A stretch of 64,000 bases of DNA from Solicoccozyma terricola (lineage: Eukaryota; Basidiomycota; Tremellomycetes; Filobasidiales; Piskurozymaceae), in contig BCLD01000012.1 of assembly GCA_001600875.1 (NCBI GenBank), forward strand, positions 842,175 through 906,174. Direction: 5' to 3'. The position numbers and the translations under genes were made by a program. Shown in pieces: positions 23,234 through 34,800 of the stretch. Below the pieces are notes generated by a model. That model searched no databases. It was not told where the DNA came from and saw only the letters and a program-made list of their open reading frames with translations. Position 1 is the stretch's first letter. Every line of letters begins with the position of its first letter.

Positions 23234-24407
23234 CCGCATAGAAAGATAGAAAACCCAGAAAGATAGAAATTGCCAAAGTACCAACAGCTGTCCAGTCCCT
23301 CCATCCCTCCCTCCAAACTGCTCGGCTCATGTTTTGTTTTTGAGTGGCGAAAAAGGGGAAAAAAGGCGGATGTTTTGTTTCGAGCCAAGTTGAAATCCGT
23401 TCCGAGTCCGCCATGCATGCCGTTTGCATCTCTCCGTACCAGTAAGAAACGACTTGGAGACACAAGTCGTTAGCTGATACTATCATGTCATATGGGGTGA
23501 AGAGGTAGCTGTCTTAGCTGTCCCCAATTGCAAACAGATATTTGCTGGATTTCAAACCTTGTTCAAGTTGCCCTTTTCCCGCCGGAAGCGCATGGTGGCG
23601 GCATGGGGTGGCATGCGGTCGTGTGCGGCCGTTGTGCGACGAGGGGATGATGTATATTCACTAGGGTGAATTCATCCGTCGGTCGATCTCTCTACAGACC
23701 AATAGCAGTGGGTCTATGAGACACGGAGCTCCGTTCGCTGAGTATCCGCCACCGCCACCCCGCCACGCGGCCCCCCGTCCACGTGTGTGATTATCCCAAA
23801 ATTTGGGGGAAATGGGAGAGGGGAAGGGGGGGGAGTGATGACGAATGTGGTGTCTCGCACAGTCAACTGGGTGATCCACTGGATTTCATCGTTATCAGCG
23901 AGGGGGGGAGGGGGGGAGGGGGGGAGGGGTGGAGGGGTGGGGGGTAGGGGGTCATCGTTCACCAACAACAACACCCACAACATCCCACAACCATCCATCC
24001 ATCCATCGCACACAGTGAGTCATAGCACATCGGACTTTTTACGAAACCTCGTGTTTGTCCGTTCAAAAAGGAGATACGGAGGGGTGGGGGGGGTGGGGGG
24101 GGGTGATAGCATATTGATGTGTTTTTTTTTTTTTTTTCTTTTTCCCTCTTCTTCGTAGCTGCTTCTCTTCTACAATCATCGAACCAGGTCATCCCAAACG
24201 AAACCCCTTTTTTTGGGGGAATTTCAATCCATCTTTTCAACTACCTCAAAATAACAGAGCGTTTTTAAGCTCGGGAAAGCTATATAATCCATAATAGGAG
24301 AGTGTAATAATCCGATCGTATCGTAACCCAGCCCACCCACCCTCCGGACACCACGCCACCCGTACCCCCACAACGCCCCCACCCCACCCCCAACCCCCAC
24401 CCCCATC
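22952..24407. other. Gene-poor stretch of about 1.5 kb with simple repeats
   Basis: Between the Cys-rich gene and carbonic anhydrase I see no credible coding region. It holds the AGAAAGATAGAAA minisatellite with poly-A runs (23050-23270), a GC-rich GGCGGCATGG-like segment (about 23586-23640), a GGGGGGAG tandem (about 23899-23945), G-rich runs near 24080-24105 and a T16 run near 24122. Open frames here are produced by the low-complexity sequence. Confidence 0.5.
23050..23275 (+). repeat. AGAAAGATAGAAA minisatellite interrupted by long poly-A
   Basis: At least five imperfect copies of a 17-21 bp unit of the form AGAAAGATAGAAAACCCC are present. They are split by A runs of 31 (23138-23168) and 56 (23176-23231) bases, which are separated by GAACCCC. 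Copies lie on both sides of the A runs. Confidence 0.85.
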
Positions 24408-24664
24408 ATGACAATCTCATCAAACACCAGATCCACACTCTCCGACCTCTTATCCGCAAACGCAACATGGCAATCCGATGTAACATCTATGGATCCTAAT
24501 TTCTTCATTGAAAGTGCAAAAGGACAATCACCAAAGATATTATGGTTAGGTTGTGCGGATTCAAGGGTATCGGAAAGTGTTATTTGTGCTTGTGCACCTG
24601 GACAGATTTTTGTGAGTTGCGGGTTGGGGGTTGGGTCGGGGGGGAGGGGGGGGGGGGGGGGGGT

Positions 24665-24699
<35 letters not shown>

Positions 24700-25710
24700 G
24701 TTTTGAGCGGTCGTTTTTCTTCGGGTGTTGGGATTTTTTTTTTTTTTTCGCCCGGAATGTCGACCCCTGACGTTTTGAGTGACGGTTTTTCACTCAGGTT
24801 CATCGAAATATCGCGAATAGATTTTCAACAACGGATGATGCGGCAAATGCGGTTTTAGAATACGCAGTAAAGTTTGTTAAAGTTGATCATAGTGAGTTGG
24901 GGGCGGTGGGAATGGGCAAGAAAAAGGAAATTTTTTTTGGGGGAAGGAAAACCTGATTATTGGGCATGTGGATGGTCGAACCCTATGTGTTTTTCCTTTT
25001 CCTTTTTCCTTTTTCCGTTTTTTCCCTTACAGTTGTAGTGGTGGGTCATACGGAATGTGGAGGATGTATCGCTGCACATGCTTCATCTCCACCATCCGAT
25101 TCAACCGACGAGGTAAGTTTCAGAAAGAGATGTCTTCCGTAACCTAATTCGTCCCAAACCCTAATCCACTTCCCCCCCCCCAAACCCCTTTTTCCACACC
25201 CACCCACCCACACCCACACGCATACAGCCATCCGACTCCAACTCCAACTCCAACTCCCTATCTCGCTTCTTAGCCCCACTCATCCAACTTCGACACACGT
25301 TATCGCCAGAAGCAACAGTGACGGATTTAGTACTCGCTAATGTAAAACAAAGCGTTGAAGAGTTGTGTAAATCTCAGGTGGGTAGGCGCGTGGGGCGTGG
25401 GGGTTGGGGTTTGGCCGTTTGATCAATCATCAATCATGCTGATTTTTCCCTTATGTTTCGCGGTGATAGACGATGTTGGATGTTTGGAATGGAGATGATG
25501 TAGGAAGGAGGGCTGTACAGGTTCATGGGTGAGTTTGGGGGTTGGGTCCCGCGTGAGAGGGGGGGAGGGGGGTTCTCCCGGCGGGGGTTAGGTGTTGAAA
25601 TAGCGCCCGATTTACTGATGGACGACCCGCGGATGGGAAATGATAGCCTTATTTACGACCTTGGGACTGGGTTATTGACTGATTTAGAGATTACAAAGGG
25701 TGCCAAATAG
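24408..25710 (+). CDS. Beta-class carbonic anhydrase
   Basis: The enzyme interconverts CO2 and bicarbonate, and in Cryptococcus-type yeasts the main copy is needed at ambient CO2. The first exon begins MTISSNTRSTLSDLLSANAT and reaches ILWLGCADSRVSES, which supplies the zinc Cys and the Asp-Arg dyad. The next exon gives VHRNIANRFSTTDDAANAVL. Then VVVVGHTECGGC supplies the zinc His and second Cys. Later exons read LSRFLAPLIQLRHTLSPEA, VLANVKQSVEELCKS and VHGWVYDLGTGLLTDLEI, with TAG at 25708-25710. All zinc ligands (C, H, C) are present. The first intron (24612-24796) carries a G-run of more than 50 bases with one T. The protein has no obvious targeting signal. Confidence 0.93.
24646..24698 (+). 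repeat. Poly-G run in carbonic anhydrase intron 1
   Basis: Eighteen G, one T and 34 G lie inside the intron at 24612-24796, on the coding strand. Confidence 0.9.
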
Positions 25711-26007
25711 ATGGGGAGTGGATGGGGAGTGGATGGTGGTAGATGGGGAGTGGATAGATTGGATGTATACATGTCAATGTTGTGAAGACTGTGTGCTGTT
25801 GTGTCCCTCGCTCTCGCCACTCTCGCCACCCGATTCGCCACCCGATTTGCCACCCGTCCCCCCGTGAGAAATCACTTTCCCCTCTTTTGAATCTTGAATT
25901 CCGCGATGTGGCCCGTCTCAACGTCCATCTCGTCGTAGAGCAGCAGCAAGCAGCCAGCATCTACTACCACACACACAGACCTATCCACACACACCCCCTC
26001 CCCCACC
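25711..26007. other. Intergenic region upstream of QCR2
   Basis: It contains a short tandem of GATGGGGAGTG (about 25709-25752) after the carbonic anhydrase stop, and a repeat of CGCCACCCGATT (about 25825-25860). A CA-rich leader precedes the QCR2 ATG. Confidence 0.45.
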
Positions 26008-27881
26008 ATGGCATCCCGCATCCTTCGTCCATCTCTCAGATCCACAATCAGATCATACGCAACCATCGCAGACGCTTCAGTCGGGGGGGTTAGAATCGCC
26101 GCTATCGATGCGGGCCAACCGACGAGTAGCGTCACGGTCGTGGTCAAGGCGGGAGCTAGGTTTGAGACCCAGCCGGGGGTTGCGCATGTGTTGAAGAACT
26201 TTGCTTTCAAGGTGAGTGAACGACGGAGCGAGGGGGGAAAGCCCAGGCTCTCGTCAGGGGAGCCACTGCCGTCGCGAGCGCAGCGAACGTTCATCGTGAA
26301 CGTAGTGAGCGTTCATGTCTTCGCGAGCGAAGCGAGCATTCATGTCTTTGCTTAGCGACGACCATTGTCTTGCGAACGCAGTGAGCATTCATATCTTCCC
26401 GTAGCGAAGAATATCGTCTCCCGCGAGCGCAGCGAGCTATACTGTCTTTTCCTTGTCTTCCGCGAGTGTAACGAGCAACGTGCAACGTTGTCTTCTGTCT
26501 GAGGCATACTCTCGCATTCGCACACGTCGACTCACACCGCTCCCATTCACCCACCTCCATTTCACAGACCACCGCATCCGGCTCCGCACTCAAGACCGTT
26601 CGAGAAACCGAATTGTACGGTGGTGTCCTCTCATCCGCTCTGTCTCGGGAACACCTTTTCCTGACCGCCGAGTTCTTGCGAGGTGATGAGTGAGTGTTTG
26701 GTGGTCAGCCGTCGTGAAAAGACGTTTTCCGATTCTCAAACACCTCCCTCGCTTCGCCCTCGCTTCGCGCTCGCTCTCCCTCCCGGTCCTGCCCACCCAC
26801 CCACCCCACAGAGACTACTTCCTCTCCCTCCTCGCCTCCGTCCTCAGCTCCTCCAAATTCTCCGCACACGAATACAACGAGCTCGTCCTCCCGACCGTTC
26901 AAGCCGACTCCATTGGCGCTTACCACTCCCCACGAACCCTCGCTCTGGACATTGCACATCAGCTCGCTTTCCGACGTGGCCTCGGGAACTCGCTCTTCGC
27001 CAGTCCCCACTCTCCAGTGTCTGCCGATCAAGTCAAGGCGTTTGCTCAGCAAGCGTTTGCGAAATCCAACATCGCCGTAGTCGGTACCGGTATCTCCACC
27101 GAGGCCTTGACCAAAGCCGTCTCGTCAGCTTTCGGTTCCTCCTCCGCCGCCGCATCTGGATCTTCCCTCCCTTCGTCTGCCACCAAATACTTTGGAGGTG
27201 AACAACGGATCCCTCTCGATCTTCACGCAAGTGCTTCCGCACAACCAACAATGATCATCGCCTACGGCTCGACCTCGACTTCCGGACCAGAGCTCGCCGT
27301 CCTCTCCCACATCCTCGGTGGTACCTCATCCCTCAAATGGGCACCTGGTACATCCCCTCTGTCTCTCGCAGCCGACAAGATCCCAGGTTCATCAGCTAAA
27401 GCATTCGCACTCCCATACTCTGATGCCGCGCTGTTCGGCGTCATCATCTCGGCGCCAACCAGCGAAGGTGTAAAATCCCTCGCAACAGAGGTTTCCACCC
27501 TCATCCAGGGTCTCAAGAAGGAGGTCAAGCAGGACGAATTGAAGAGGGCGATCGCTAAAGCCAAGTTTGAAGCTGCTAGTGCGACAGAAACAAAGGATGG
27601 ACTGTTGACTGTTGTCGCACCTCAACTCGCATCAGGCAAATTGCAATCCCTCGAAGACACATTCTCGTCGTTCAGCAAGATCTCAGCGTCTACCATCGCA
27701 AAGACAGCAGAGTCCCTGTTGAAGAGCAAGCCGACCGTCGTTGCCGTGGGTGATCTGCATGTTCTGCCGTACGCGTGAGTAGATGGGGGCGCAAGGGGGA
27801 GTCAGGGGTTGATTTTTTCTTTTGGCCAAACTGACACCAATTTTCCCCCTCAATTGATACAGCGACGAGCTTGCGCTATAA
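26008..27881 (+). CDS. QCR2: Cytochrome bc1 complex core protein 2 (QCR2), mitochondrial
   Basis: QCR2 is a matrix-side core subunit of respiratory complex III, related to mitochondrial processing peptidase but not catalytic. The N-terminus (MASRILRPSLRSTIRSYATI) is an Arg/Ser-rich presequence. The M16 fold follows, with AGARFETQPGVAHVLKNFAF, LYGGVLSSALSREHLFLTAE, GDEDYFLSLLASVLSSSKFS, LALDIAHQLAFRRGLGNSLF, YFGGEQRIPLDLHASASAQP, SGPELAVLSHILGGTSSLKW and PTVVAVGDLHVLPYADELAL. It has four exons: 26008-26211, 26568-26689, 26812-27776 approximately, and a tiny last exon (27863-27881) giving the final residues DELAL. Intron 1 is 356 bp and packed with GCGAGC-type repeats. Intron 2 (26690-26811) has similar motifs on the opposite strand. 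Confidence 0.93.
26212..26567 (+). repeat. QCR2 intron 1 filled with GCGAGCG-AGCGA repeats
   Basis: From about 26273 to 26480 the intron is a chain of imperfect 20-35 bp units. Core forms include GCGAGCGCAGCGAACG, GAACGTAGTGAGCGTTC, GCGAGCGAAGCGAGCATTC and GCGAACGCAGTGAGCATTC, most followed by ATGTCTT or a similar tail. The motif is the one seen in DcpS intron 1 and a DUF2264 intron. Confidence 0.75.
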
Positions 27882-28230
27882 AAAGGAAAAAAAAAGAACA
27901 CCTCCCCCCGAATCCTACCTTCCCCCCCTCGCGTTTTGTTCCAACCCACAGCATGTTTCTTGTAAATAGAATCTCTTTGGCTTTTGGTTATGACGAGAAC
28001 CCATATTTCTACACTTCCCATTCGGCCGCTCTTCGCATCAAATAAAGAACCATGTCATCGTCAAGTGGCTGAGATAACCATGCCGCCAGAAAAGGTAAAC
28101 AGAAAAGAAAAAAGAAAGTTTATCCAACTACACGCGTGGGGCAAAACACAGACACAGATTAATTGAGAACATCCAGCATAGTAAGGGTAAAGAAAGTAGG
28201 AAATGAGAAACCAGCGCCCGATAGACAATT
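27882..28230. other. Convergent intergenic region
   Basis: This is the 3' space of QCR2 (+) and the acyl-CoA synthetase gene (-). It is A-rich (about 27883-27900 and 28096-28115). I see no gene or clear terminator hairpin. Confidence 0.4.
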
Positions 28231-28298
28231 TCAACTGTAGACAGCCTGCGCGGAGGATCGGATTGTTGTCAGCGATATGCCAGCCACCTCCCCTCCCC

Positions 28299-28333
<35 letters not shown>

Positions 28334-30252
28334 ACAACTCACCTTGATCTCCTTCTCGTATCGCTTCTCAATCTCCTTCCTATTTAGCTTCTGAGCAGCG
28401 GTCAAGAGGCCGCTCTCCGGAGTCCTAGAAGGGGGGGGGATGTTACATGAACAGATAGAAATGGCATTCTTTTGGCGATCGGACCCACCACTCATCCGTA
28501 GTCAAAATGACGGTCTCCAACAACTCGATCGCTGAAAACCCGGCCTTCTTTCCCACGTTGTTCAGCTCTTTCACCATCGCACTGACCATACCCTTCGCCG
28601 TGACGAGGTGTTCCTGGTCCGAGCTACCTTCGCCGATGTTGTTCTGCTTGGCAAACGCAGCAATGCTCTGTGGGTTGACTACGACTACCATGGCCGGTCG
28701 CTTGTGGTCGGAATTCACCAGCAGGCAGCCGTTCGCGACCAAATGAGAGGATTTGTAGATGGATTCTAGTTTCTCGACGGCGATGTATTCTCCATCGGAG
28801 AGCTGGGAAGTGAACGGAGGTTAGCTGGTAGGAAGAGGGTGTGGTGTCGTAGCGTGCTGCACCCACCTTGACCAAGTTCTTGATTCGACTGTCAAGAAGT
28901 CGTCGTTAGAGCACGATATGCCGAGATTCCGCGACGCCCGCGACGCCAACTCACTCGATGATCGATAACGTTCCGTCGTTATTCCACTGACCGACATCTC
29001 CGGTCTTGAACCAGCCGTCCTCGAAAGACTGATTGAGTTTTTTTTTTGTAAGTGTGTGTGAGATTTCAGAGTGTCAGATTTGCAGTTGCCCCCCCCCCCC
29101 CCCCGTGAGGTCTCCCTTTTCTGCGATGCTCACCTCCTTGTTCAAGTCGTCACGCATGAAGTATCCCTTGGTGACACCTGTCGTGAAAAATGAGTTACAG
29201 GTTAGATCGCCTCGTGTCCTCAATTCAACCAGACGCGAATCTCCACCCACTCGGTCCACGAAGCCAGATTTCTCCTTGAGGAAGCTTGTTGGTGGATTTG
29301 TAACCAGCGTCGATCACATCCTTGAGCTAACAAGGCGAGGTTTGGTTAGTCCCGCGGCCCGGGGGGGGGGGGGTGTTGACGCGGCGCCAAAGAATCCCCG
29401 TACCCACCTTGATTTCCATCGATGGAACGGGACATCCACAAACGCCGTAGTTGAAGAAATCAGGGTGAAGGATGGTACACATACCGACTGTCTCGGTGAG
29501 ACCGTAACCTGTCCGCGAATGTAAAACATCAGCGCGGTCGTCGCGGTGAACACCCCCCACCCCCATCCACACCTCACCTTGAATGACCTTGACCACGGCG
29601 TTTGTCAAAAACTCTTGAGTCGCAGCGCTGACTGCTCCACCTCCACTCAATGCGATCCTCAATTTCCCCCCTGTCTGCGCCTTGACTTGATTGAATACGA
29701 CTCTATCGGTCAACCCTGCTAGACCAGGGATATTGTACGAAGTTGCAAACTCTTTGACCTTGAGTGCGTTCATGAAAATTGATTTTTTCACGGATCCAGA
29801 GGCGTTAACTTTTGCTAGAATTCCCTTTCGGATGAGTTCCCAGACCTAGTGTGGGAATCGGGGTGATGATCGGATGGTTAGTCTGCGTGTTGCGTGTGTG
29901 TACACCCTTAACCCTCGCGGGGGGGCGAAACTACTATTATCGTCAACTCACCGCCGGCACTCCGACAATGATTGTAGGTTTGAATTCGATCAAATCACCA
30001 TGACATTCCCTCACACTAGTTTCCGTCAAAGTCTTCACCCTACCATACCCGATCGGCAAACCAGCGAAAATCCAAGCTACTTCTACGACGAATTCGAGGA
30101 TATGAGCTAGAGGAAGGAAAGCTAGGTAGGTGTCGTTGTCATCTAGGATCTCGGAAAGGAGATGCCAGATTGCACCGACGGCGGAGAGGACGTTTTGGTG
30201 TGTCAATAGTACACCTTTAGGAGCTCCCGCTGTTTGAAAATGTGCGAGATCG

Positions 30253-30290
<38 letters not shown>

Positions 30291-31447
30291 CAGAAGTTCC
30301 AATCCGTAAGTTGGGCCCAGCCAAAAAGGGATTCTACCTCCCCTCCGCACTCACTTGAACCACTCGTGTACATGCAACAAAAGATATCATCCGGTTGTGC
30401 TCGAATTGATTCCTTTGGATTCTCTCTACCCAACTTTTCCACTTCAGCTAAAGTAACAATCTTTAACTCCCTATCACCCTCATTCGCATTCTTCTTCAAC
30501 AATTCAATATCCTTTGGATCAGCTTGACCATCGTATACTACTAATTTAACGGTTGGAGTTTCATTGATGATCTTTGCTAATGTTGGAATGAGGTCTGCGT
30601 TTGTGAATAAACCTCTTACACCTGGTTCAGAGAGGGAATGGGAAAGACCAGAAGGTCCGAGGGAATCGTAGGCTGTACATATCTTGACAGCTGAGAATGC
30701 ACAAGCTTGTGCTGCGATTTGCCAATTGAGACTAGTTGGGGTGGGGGAGGAGGGAGGGGGAGGAGGGAGTGAGGTAGGGAGCGAGAGTGTGCGTGTGCGT
30801 GCGTGGAACGTATCAGTGTAAGGGTGTATGGCGATCCGGGACTCGGACTCGGACTCGGGACTCGGGGACTCACCCAGTTTGAGCATATACGCTAAAGAAT
30901 GTTTCATCCTCTCCACCTACTCCCAACTCTCTCAATCCACTTCCAACATCCCTCACCCTTTTCTCCATCTCAGAATAAGTCGTCCATTCAAAATCACCAA
31001 GTACAAAATAATTCCAAGTTTTTGTCTCTGTAATATCTTGTCCATCTTTTCCTCCATTTTTACGAATTATATCTTTCTTTTCTGAAACGGTACGTAGGAT
31101 AGGTCGAGATGCGAATCCTCGTTTGGAAGAGTGGGTGCGAGCGGCATATTGCAAGACGTCGTGGATGGTGGTTATTCCAGGAGCAGGTTCTGTGGGGGGT
31201 GGGGTGGGGTGGGGTTCCATCTGTTAGTCCCTCCTCCTCCTCCTCCTCCTCCTCCCACAAAGAGAATTCATCAATCCAATCCCAACTCACCAGTAATAAG
31301 CTCGGTAACACAATAACTCCTCCTAGGCCACGTCTCGCCATCAGGCTGCTTGCTCTTCTTTCCCTTCTTGGAAGCTAGACTTTGTGCAGAGTTGATATCT
31401 CCAATGACTTCCCATGATGCTGGCTCGTTGTGTTTGCGCGGTGCCAT
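28231..31447 (-). CDS. Long-chain fatty-acid CoA ligase (FAA1/FAA4 type)
   Basis: The enzyme activates long-chain fatty acids to acyl-CoA with ATP, for lipid synthesis or oxidation. The protein starts MAPRKHNEPASWEVIGDINS. It shows the AMP-binding fold in order: ETKTWNYFVLGDFEWTTYSE, IAAQACAFSAVKICTAYDSL, DDIFCCMYTSGS plus APKGVLLTHQNVLSAVGAIW (P-loop), DTYLAFLPLAHILEFVVEVA, RIALSGGGAVSAATQEFL, QGYGLTETVGMC, EIWLRGPSVTKGYFMRDDLN, DGWFKTGDVGQWNNDGTLSI and IDRIKNLVKLSDGEYIAVEK. A last exon adds AVYS and a TGA at 28231-28233. Roughly ten introns are present; three hold C or G runs and one has an ACGAAA tandem (30252-30290). No peroxisomal targeting signal is evident at the C-terminus. Confidence 0.93.
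28300..28333. repeat. Poly-C run in the last intron of the acyl-CoA synthetase gene
   Basis: Thirty-four C on the + strand (G on the coding strand) lie between the exon ending in KEIK and the final short exon. Confidence 0.9.
30252..30290 (+). repeat. ACGAAA hexamer tandem in an acyl-CoA synthetase intron
   Basis: About six consecutive copies of ACGAAA occur in the intron that follows the TSGS P-loop exon. Confidence 0.85.
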
Positions 31448-31820
31448 TGTGTGTGGGTGGGTGGTGGTGGTGGGTGGTGGGTGGTGGTGGTGGTCGTGTG
31501 GTTGTTGTTGTATGTAGTTGTATGCTGTGTCTGCTGCATGCCCCGGTGTTGTTACCCACCCGGCTCGCCGCGTCCAAGCCACGCGTACCAAGCGTGTTGG
31601 GGAGAGGGAGGGAGGGGGAGGGGAGGGAGGGGGGTGGGATGGTATCTTGGCATACTCGCATACTCGCATACTCGCAGGTACATCCCATCATCCCAATGCA
31701 CACTCCATGTACTAGACTACCCCACACATCGTCCCAATCCGAATGTTACCCTTGATGTTACTCTTGCTTGTTACTCTTGCTTGTTACCTTCTCCTCCCCT
31801 CCTCCCCACCCCACCCCACA
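31448..31820. other. Intergenic region upstream of the acyl-CoA synthetase gene
   Basis: Promoter of the minus-strand acyl-CoA synthetase gene. It holds a GGTGGTGGTGGGTGGT-type GT-rich block (31450-31500), a purine-rich GGGAGGGAGGGGGAGGGG block (about 31602-31633), three copies of CATACTCG (about 31651-31675) and two copies of TTACTCTTGCTTG (about 31758-31783). No gene is seen. Confidence 0.5.
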
Positions 31821-34800
31821 TCATCCAGTCTTTCCTCGTTTGCTCGCCGATGCCGATGCCGATCCATCTACGACCGAATCCCAAGCAGTGTCATTATCCC
31901 ATATCCGAGTCCTCCCCCCCCCCCCCCTCCACCACCTTCTCAATACTGTCATTCAACCGATGACACTCACCTGTACCATTCGTCCTTTTCGTCCCTCTCG
32001 ACGTAGGTGAAACTATTCCACCTCTTCCTCGTCCTCGTCCACGTCCACGTCCACCACGACTACCTCTCCCACCTCTCCCACCTCTTCCACCTCTTTGAGA
32101 ACCTACCACATCCTCATCAACATCCTTCGTCGTCTTTACATAAGACAGTGGTGCTCGTTCACTAGACGTCGGATCCTCCACGTCGTCTTGGTCGTCGTCG
32201 TCGCTGAGATCCTCAGCTTCGGCCATACAATCTGGACAAAACCATTCACCAGGTGGGATTTCTGTAAGTGGTGGATCTAGACAAGACATGTGGAATGGTG
32301 AATCGCACTAGAAGGAGATTTCAACGTCGTCGTCAGTTTACCAAAACATCATTCACAACCAACTGATAAACATCCCCTCCCCTCCCCTCCCCTCCCCTCC
32401 CCCTCACCCCCCACCCCCCCGCGCCTCAACTCACTCGATCGCATTCCAAAGGCATCTCATTATCCCTCTCCTCATTACACATCAAACAAATATCCTCACT
32501 CTCAACACCTGGCCATCTACCAAGTTCAGTATATGGTCCTTCATCGGAAGGTCGAGCGAGGAATAAAGTGAAATTACCACCAGCTGCGATAGATAGGATT
32601 TCGATTCCGTCAAGAGGGGTAATTCGGGATGGTTTGGTGGAGTTTCTGATCAACAGAGAGGAGAGGAGAGGGTGTTAATGTTGAAAACGGCGTGGAAACG
32701 AGGGGGAAAGAGAATCCGTCTCACTTGTACGATTCACCGAGACCGAGTTCTGTAGGGAGGGAGGAAAGGGGGGGATCAGGAAGTGATTTCTTTTCTTTTT
32801 AGCCCTTTGGGACAAAGTCATCCGACCAAACGCGATCTCGACCTACCAGAATTCGACTGATGCGAAGAAAACACGTCCACGATTTTTCTTTTCAGTCATA
32901 CGCCCGTTACAACCACCATCCCCCCCGTCTCACTCACACAATTCTGTCCCCATCCGATTGTCACAGTCTCATGTGGTTTATCAGGAGTTGACACTGATAA
33001 CATGAAATGGGTATTACCGCCACTAGAAATCGCAGACGCTTTCCAGCCTTGTACTGTTGAGGTGGTGAGAGGATGAAAATGAGATGAGAAGGCAAACGGG
33101 GGGATAACGTCAAACATTCTAACAAAAACAAACGACTGACGTTCTTGGATATATTTGAAGCGGGTGTCTGTGTGAGAATCGTGATGAGCAGATCAGCAGA
33201 TCAGGGATGGATAATCCCGGTTTTGGTCGCCGTTCAAGAGGCGAAAAAAAAAACCTACAAGGAGCTCCACTCGATCCATCTCCCGTCTGCTTCCATTTTC
33301 CAGCAATCTGATCGCGGTCCCCACTCCCTAACGATCAGTCATACCATATAACAACTAACCCTTCTCACCACACCCCACCTGATACATCCTCATCCGATCA
33401 ACAACCACGGAACAAGCAGGACCACAAGTGATCATTAGTGCGCGAGTTGCTTCGTTTGATCCACTGTATTGAGGAATCATGGTAGGGTAAAGTCTGTGGG
33501 GAGGGGGGGGGGGGGGGGGGGNGGGGGGGGGGGGGGGGNGTTTTGGGGGGGGGGGGGGGGGGGGGGGGGGAGGATGACGGATCAGTGGTGTGTTTTGAGA
33601 TGGCGTACGGTCGGGGATGATGATTCACTTGTTCTCTTGCGAGCCGTGGCCAAGACGACCATAGCCAGCGAAACCTATGCAAAGGCCAGGGGGTTAGGTT
33701 ATCAAGCTGTTGCTGAATGATGAGGCGCGATGCGATGCGCCACCAGACTCACCCCACGACCAGACGTAACCAGCGTCATCCATTGCCAAACTATGCTGTT
33801 GACCGGAAGCGATCTGCACAATCTTCCGCGGAGAGAATCTTCGGATTTGTCCTGTCGATCGCGAGTTGGGGGCCATCCAAGTTAGGACAATGGGGGAGGG
33901 TGGATGCACCTGGGTCCTCACGGAAATGGCAGAGACGTACGAGGAGTCTCTTGTTGATCGTATACTACCCTTCCCGGACCGACTATCCTTCGGCCCTCCT
34001 TTTCATTGCCTAGCTGTCCATTCTCGCTTGAACCACATGCGTAGATGAAACCGGCGTCGGTGAGCAGGAGGGAGAAAGTGAGTCCTACAGAGGCCTTAGT
34101 GACCCGAAGCAGACGATTAGGTTGGCACGCGAGTAAGGTCAAATGTTGTACGGAATCGTATCGTTCGCACTGACCTGTACAATCTTTTGTCCCACTCTCT
34201 CCCATGGTCCGCTGATAGGTGTGAATTCAGTGATCTCTTCTTCTTGCGTAGGCTGGACGTTGGGGAGACATTAGTCTCAGGACGCCCCATCTAGTCGCTT
34301 CTACACCCCCCCACCTGACCACACTGAGCTGTGGTATTCCAACCAGCACTCCAAGCTTTGCCATCGCTTCCAATCAAGACAGTATGGTGCCTACCACATG
34401 CCGCATATACTATTCGATTCGTCTTGGACGCTCCCTTCAGATGCTTGGCTACAACTGTAAACTCCTCCAATGCTTTGGTAGACGGCTTGGAATCTTGCGA
34501 TGTGCCAAAGCACGAGTGACTATTCCGACCGATGAAATGGGCATTACCACGAGAGTCAACGCAGACGGAATGGAACGCCGAGTGTCCGGTGTAGATGGAT
34601 TCGATTTTGAGGTGGTAGAGAGATCGTATGATGTGTGGTTCGTTGAGGTCGCTGTGTGAAATGGAAGCTGGCTCGTGAGGATGCGTGTGCGGGTCGCAAC
34701 CGAGTGAAAATGGTTCGCAGCCTCACGTTCCCAACAAAACAGGCTTCTTTCCTCCTAAAGCCAACCTAGTCGTCCCACTCGTCGTCAGCATCAGTCCAAA

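Noticed and set aside
22908..23486. Open frames of poly-Lys, or poly-Phe on the minus strand
   Set aside because: They are translations of the AGAAAGATAGAAA/poly-A repeat; no protein-like sequence remains outside it.
23714..24158. Low-complexity frames on both strands before carbonic anhydrase
   Set aside because: They are built from GGGGGGAG and CCCCTC repeats with no conserved motif; they may be leader or spacer.
24224..24803. Minus-strand frames of up to 189 residues over carbonic anhydrase
   Set aside because: Shadow of the carbonic anhydrase exon and its poly-G intron; the plus strand has intact zinc-site motifs and splice sites.
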